The notes under the pieces: model-generated
Seen by the model: only the letters and a program-made list of their open reading frames with translations
The model's database searches: none
Told to the model about the DNA's origin: nothing
Shown here: positions 5,078 through 6,174 of the stretch, piece by piece
How positions within the stretch are numbered: position 1 is the first letter of the stretch
Layout of the letters: each line of letters begins with the position of its first letter
Translations under genes and position numbers: made by a program
Origin: Pseudomonadota bacterium
Lineage (GTDB): Bacteria > Pseudomonadota > Alphaproteobacteria > Rhizobiales > Hyphomicrobiaceae
Direction: 5' to 3'
Length of the DNA: 6,174 bases
Assembly: GCA_023392135.1 (NCBI GenBank)
Contig: JAEVZQ010000095.1
Coordinates: forward strand, 1-6,174

Positions 5078-5797
5078 ATGCTGCGAGAGATCGTGCTCGA
5101 CACGGAAACGACGGGACTCGACGCAAGGCGGGGAGATCGGCTGATCGAGATCGGGTGCCTGGAGCTTGTGAACCGCATTCCTTCCGGGCGTGAGTTTCAT
5201 CGTTTCATCAATCCGGAAGACCGCGACGTCCATCCCGATGCGGAAGCCGTCCACGGAATTTCAAACGACTTTCTAAGAGACAAGCCTCCGTTCTCAGCCG
5301 TGGTCGATGAATTTCTGGATTTCGTCCACGACGCGGCGCTGGTCATTCACAATGCCAGCTTCGATATGGGCTTCATCAACATGGAGCTCGAGCGTGTCGG
5401 CCGGCAGCCGATCATGATGGATCGCGTCGTCGATACGCTTGCGTTGGCGCGCCGGAAGCACCCGGCCGGTCCCAACAGCCTCGACGCACTCTGCAAGCGA
5501 TATGGGATCGACAACTCGAAGCGCGTCAAGCACGGCGCCCTGATGGACTCCGAGCTGCTGGCGGAAGTCTACATCGAGCTTCTGGGTGAGCGGCAGGCGA
5601 CGCTCGTGCTGGGTCAGGAAAGCGTGTCGGCCGCGCGGTCCAGTGCCCGTCGCACTTACGCCGCGCGTCCGCGCCCTGCGCCCTTGCCGCCACGCCTAAC
5701 GCCCGAAGCGGAAGAACTGCATCGGGCGTTCATTGAAACCTTGGGCCAGGATGCCATCTGGCGCCGCTACATGGCTGCCGCGAAGGACGAGAGCTGA
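5078..5797 (+). CDS. dnaQ: DNA polymerase III epsilon subunit (3'-5' proofreading exonuclease)
   Basis: The epsilon subunit binds polymerase III alpha and theta or the clamp and removes misincorporated bases during replication. The 239-residue product has the full DEDDh active site: Exo I VLDTETTG (6-13; Asp8, Glu10), Exo II HNASFDMGF (91-99; Asp96), Exo III KHGALMDSELL (151-161; His152, Asp157). QATLVL (173-178) lies where Escherichia coli has its clamp-binding QTSMAF and is a likely beta-clamp motif. An Ala/Arg/Pro-rich linker (about 186-206) then leads to the C-terminal segment ending in IWRRYMA (227-233), which by analogy binds alpha. The ATG at 5078 puts Exo I eight residues in, as usual; a G-run (5064-5069) serves as ribosome site. 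Thirty-eight bases separate it from coaE. A terminator-like hairpin overlaps its stop codon. Confidence 0.97.
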   Translation: MLREIVLDTETTGLDARRGDRLIEIGCLELVNRIPSGREFHRFINPEDRDVHPDAEAVHGISNDFLRDKPPFSAVVDEFLDFVHDAALVIHNASFDMGFINMELERVGRQPIMMDRVVDTLALARRKHPAGPNSLDALCKRYGIDNSKRVKHGALMDSELLAEVYIELLGERQATLVLGQESVSAARSSARRTYAARPRPAPLPPRLTPEAEELHRAFIETLGQDAIWRRYMAAAKDES

Positions 5798-5813
5798 ACT
5801 TCGCAGCTCTTTT
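5790..5813 (+). terminator. Rho-independent terminator overlapping the dnaQ stop codon
   Basis: AGAGCTG (5790-5796) and CAGCTCT (5804-5810) form a perfect 7-bp stem with a 7-base loop, followed by a short T run (5810-5813). The stop codon TGA (5795-5797) lies partly in the stem. The stem is short, so efficiency is uncertain. In the opposite direction there is no T run, so it would serve dnaQ rather than secB. Confidence 0.6.
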
Positions 5814-6174
5814 CTAGGACTTTGAAGCCGGGTTCTGCGCCGGCTGCGTCTGCTGCTGGGCCTGCTGTTTGCGCCGGACATACAAGCTGCCGAAGTCGAT
5901 GGGGTCCAGCAGCAGCGGTGGAAATCCGCCTTCGCGTGTCAGATCGGCGGCGAGCCGGCGGAGAAATGGGAACAGCAGCAACGGGCAATTGATGAGCAGA
6001 AAAGGCTCCAGAGCCTGCTGGGGCGCATTCTCGATCTTGAACAGCCCCGCATAGATGAGCTCGAGATCATAGATCACGCCGGATTTGTAGCAGGCGCTCG
6101 CTTTGAACTCGAGGGCGCTCTCGAAGACGTCCTTGCCGACGGTCTTCGCGTTGACGTTGACCTCAAGCTGCAGG
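5814..6174 (-). CDS. secB: Protein-export chaperone SecB, N-terminal part missing at window edge
   Basis: SecB is a homotetrameric cytosolic chaperone that keeps preproteins unfolded and hands them to SecA for Sec export. The frame is open to the right edge and shows 119 residues plus the TAG stop (5816-5814); the true start lies outside, with some 40-50 residues missing by comparison with the usual 155-165. Recognisable are LQLEVNVNAKTV at the visible beginning, YDLELIYAGLFKIENAP, and the strongly conserved PFLLINCPLLLFPFLRRL, GGFPPLLLDPIDFGSLY. A Gln/Ala-rich tail (QQAQQQTQPAQ) ends the protein. An internal GTG at 6077 could be mistaken for the start but would remove essential beta strands. 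It converges on dnaQ with only 16 bases between the two stops. Confidence 0.95.
   Translation of the reverse strand, partial: LQLEVNVNAKTVGKDVFESALEFKASACYKSGVIYDLELIYAGLFKIENAPQQALEPFLLINCPLLLFPFLRRLAADLTREGGFPPLLLDPIDFGSLYVRRKQQAQQQTQPAQNPASKS

Overview
The window is a compact chromosomal housekeeping segment from an alphaproteobacterium. Three things point there: GC-rich coding sequence, protein sequences of clear alphaproteobacterial type, and above all the gene order rho-hemJ-hemE // ppsR-maf-coaE-dnaQ-secB, which is the neighbourhood of the replication origin in Caulobacter and Rickettsia. A Rhodospirillales-like member is my best guess, but the sequence alone does not fix the genus.

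Layout: the left half is read leftwards. It holds hemE (uroporphyrinogen decarboxylase), then hemJ (protoporphyrinogen IX oxidase) 14 bases after it, then, after a leader of about 226 bases, rho (transcription termination factor), cut by the left window edge. The right half is read rightwards: ppsR (the kinase/phosphorylase that regulates PEP synthase or PPDK), maf (nucleotide pyrophosphatase; overlaps the end of ppsR), coaE (dephospho-CoA kinase) and dnaQ (proofreading subunit of DNA polymerase III). A small hairpin followed by a T run lies across the dnaQ stop codon. secB (export chaperone) converges from the right edge, where its N-terminal part is missing.

Between the divergent hemE and ppsR genes lie about 408 bases without a convincing gene. 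By synteny this is the probable chromosomal origin of replication. It has an AT-rich stretch beside hemE, a cluster of DnaA-box-like 9-mers beside ppsR, three GANTC sites, and a repeated GGCTACT heptamer. The two gene blocks point away from it, so both would be transcribed in the direction of fork movement; only secB would run against it.

No mobile element, CRISPR array, tRNA or rRNA was seen. All eight genes are recognisable and intact apart from the two cut by the window edges. The points most worth a second look are the putative origin and its motifs, the hairpin that contains the hemE start codon, the structured rho leader, and the lack of aroE between maf and coaE.
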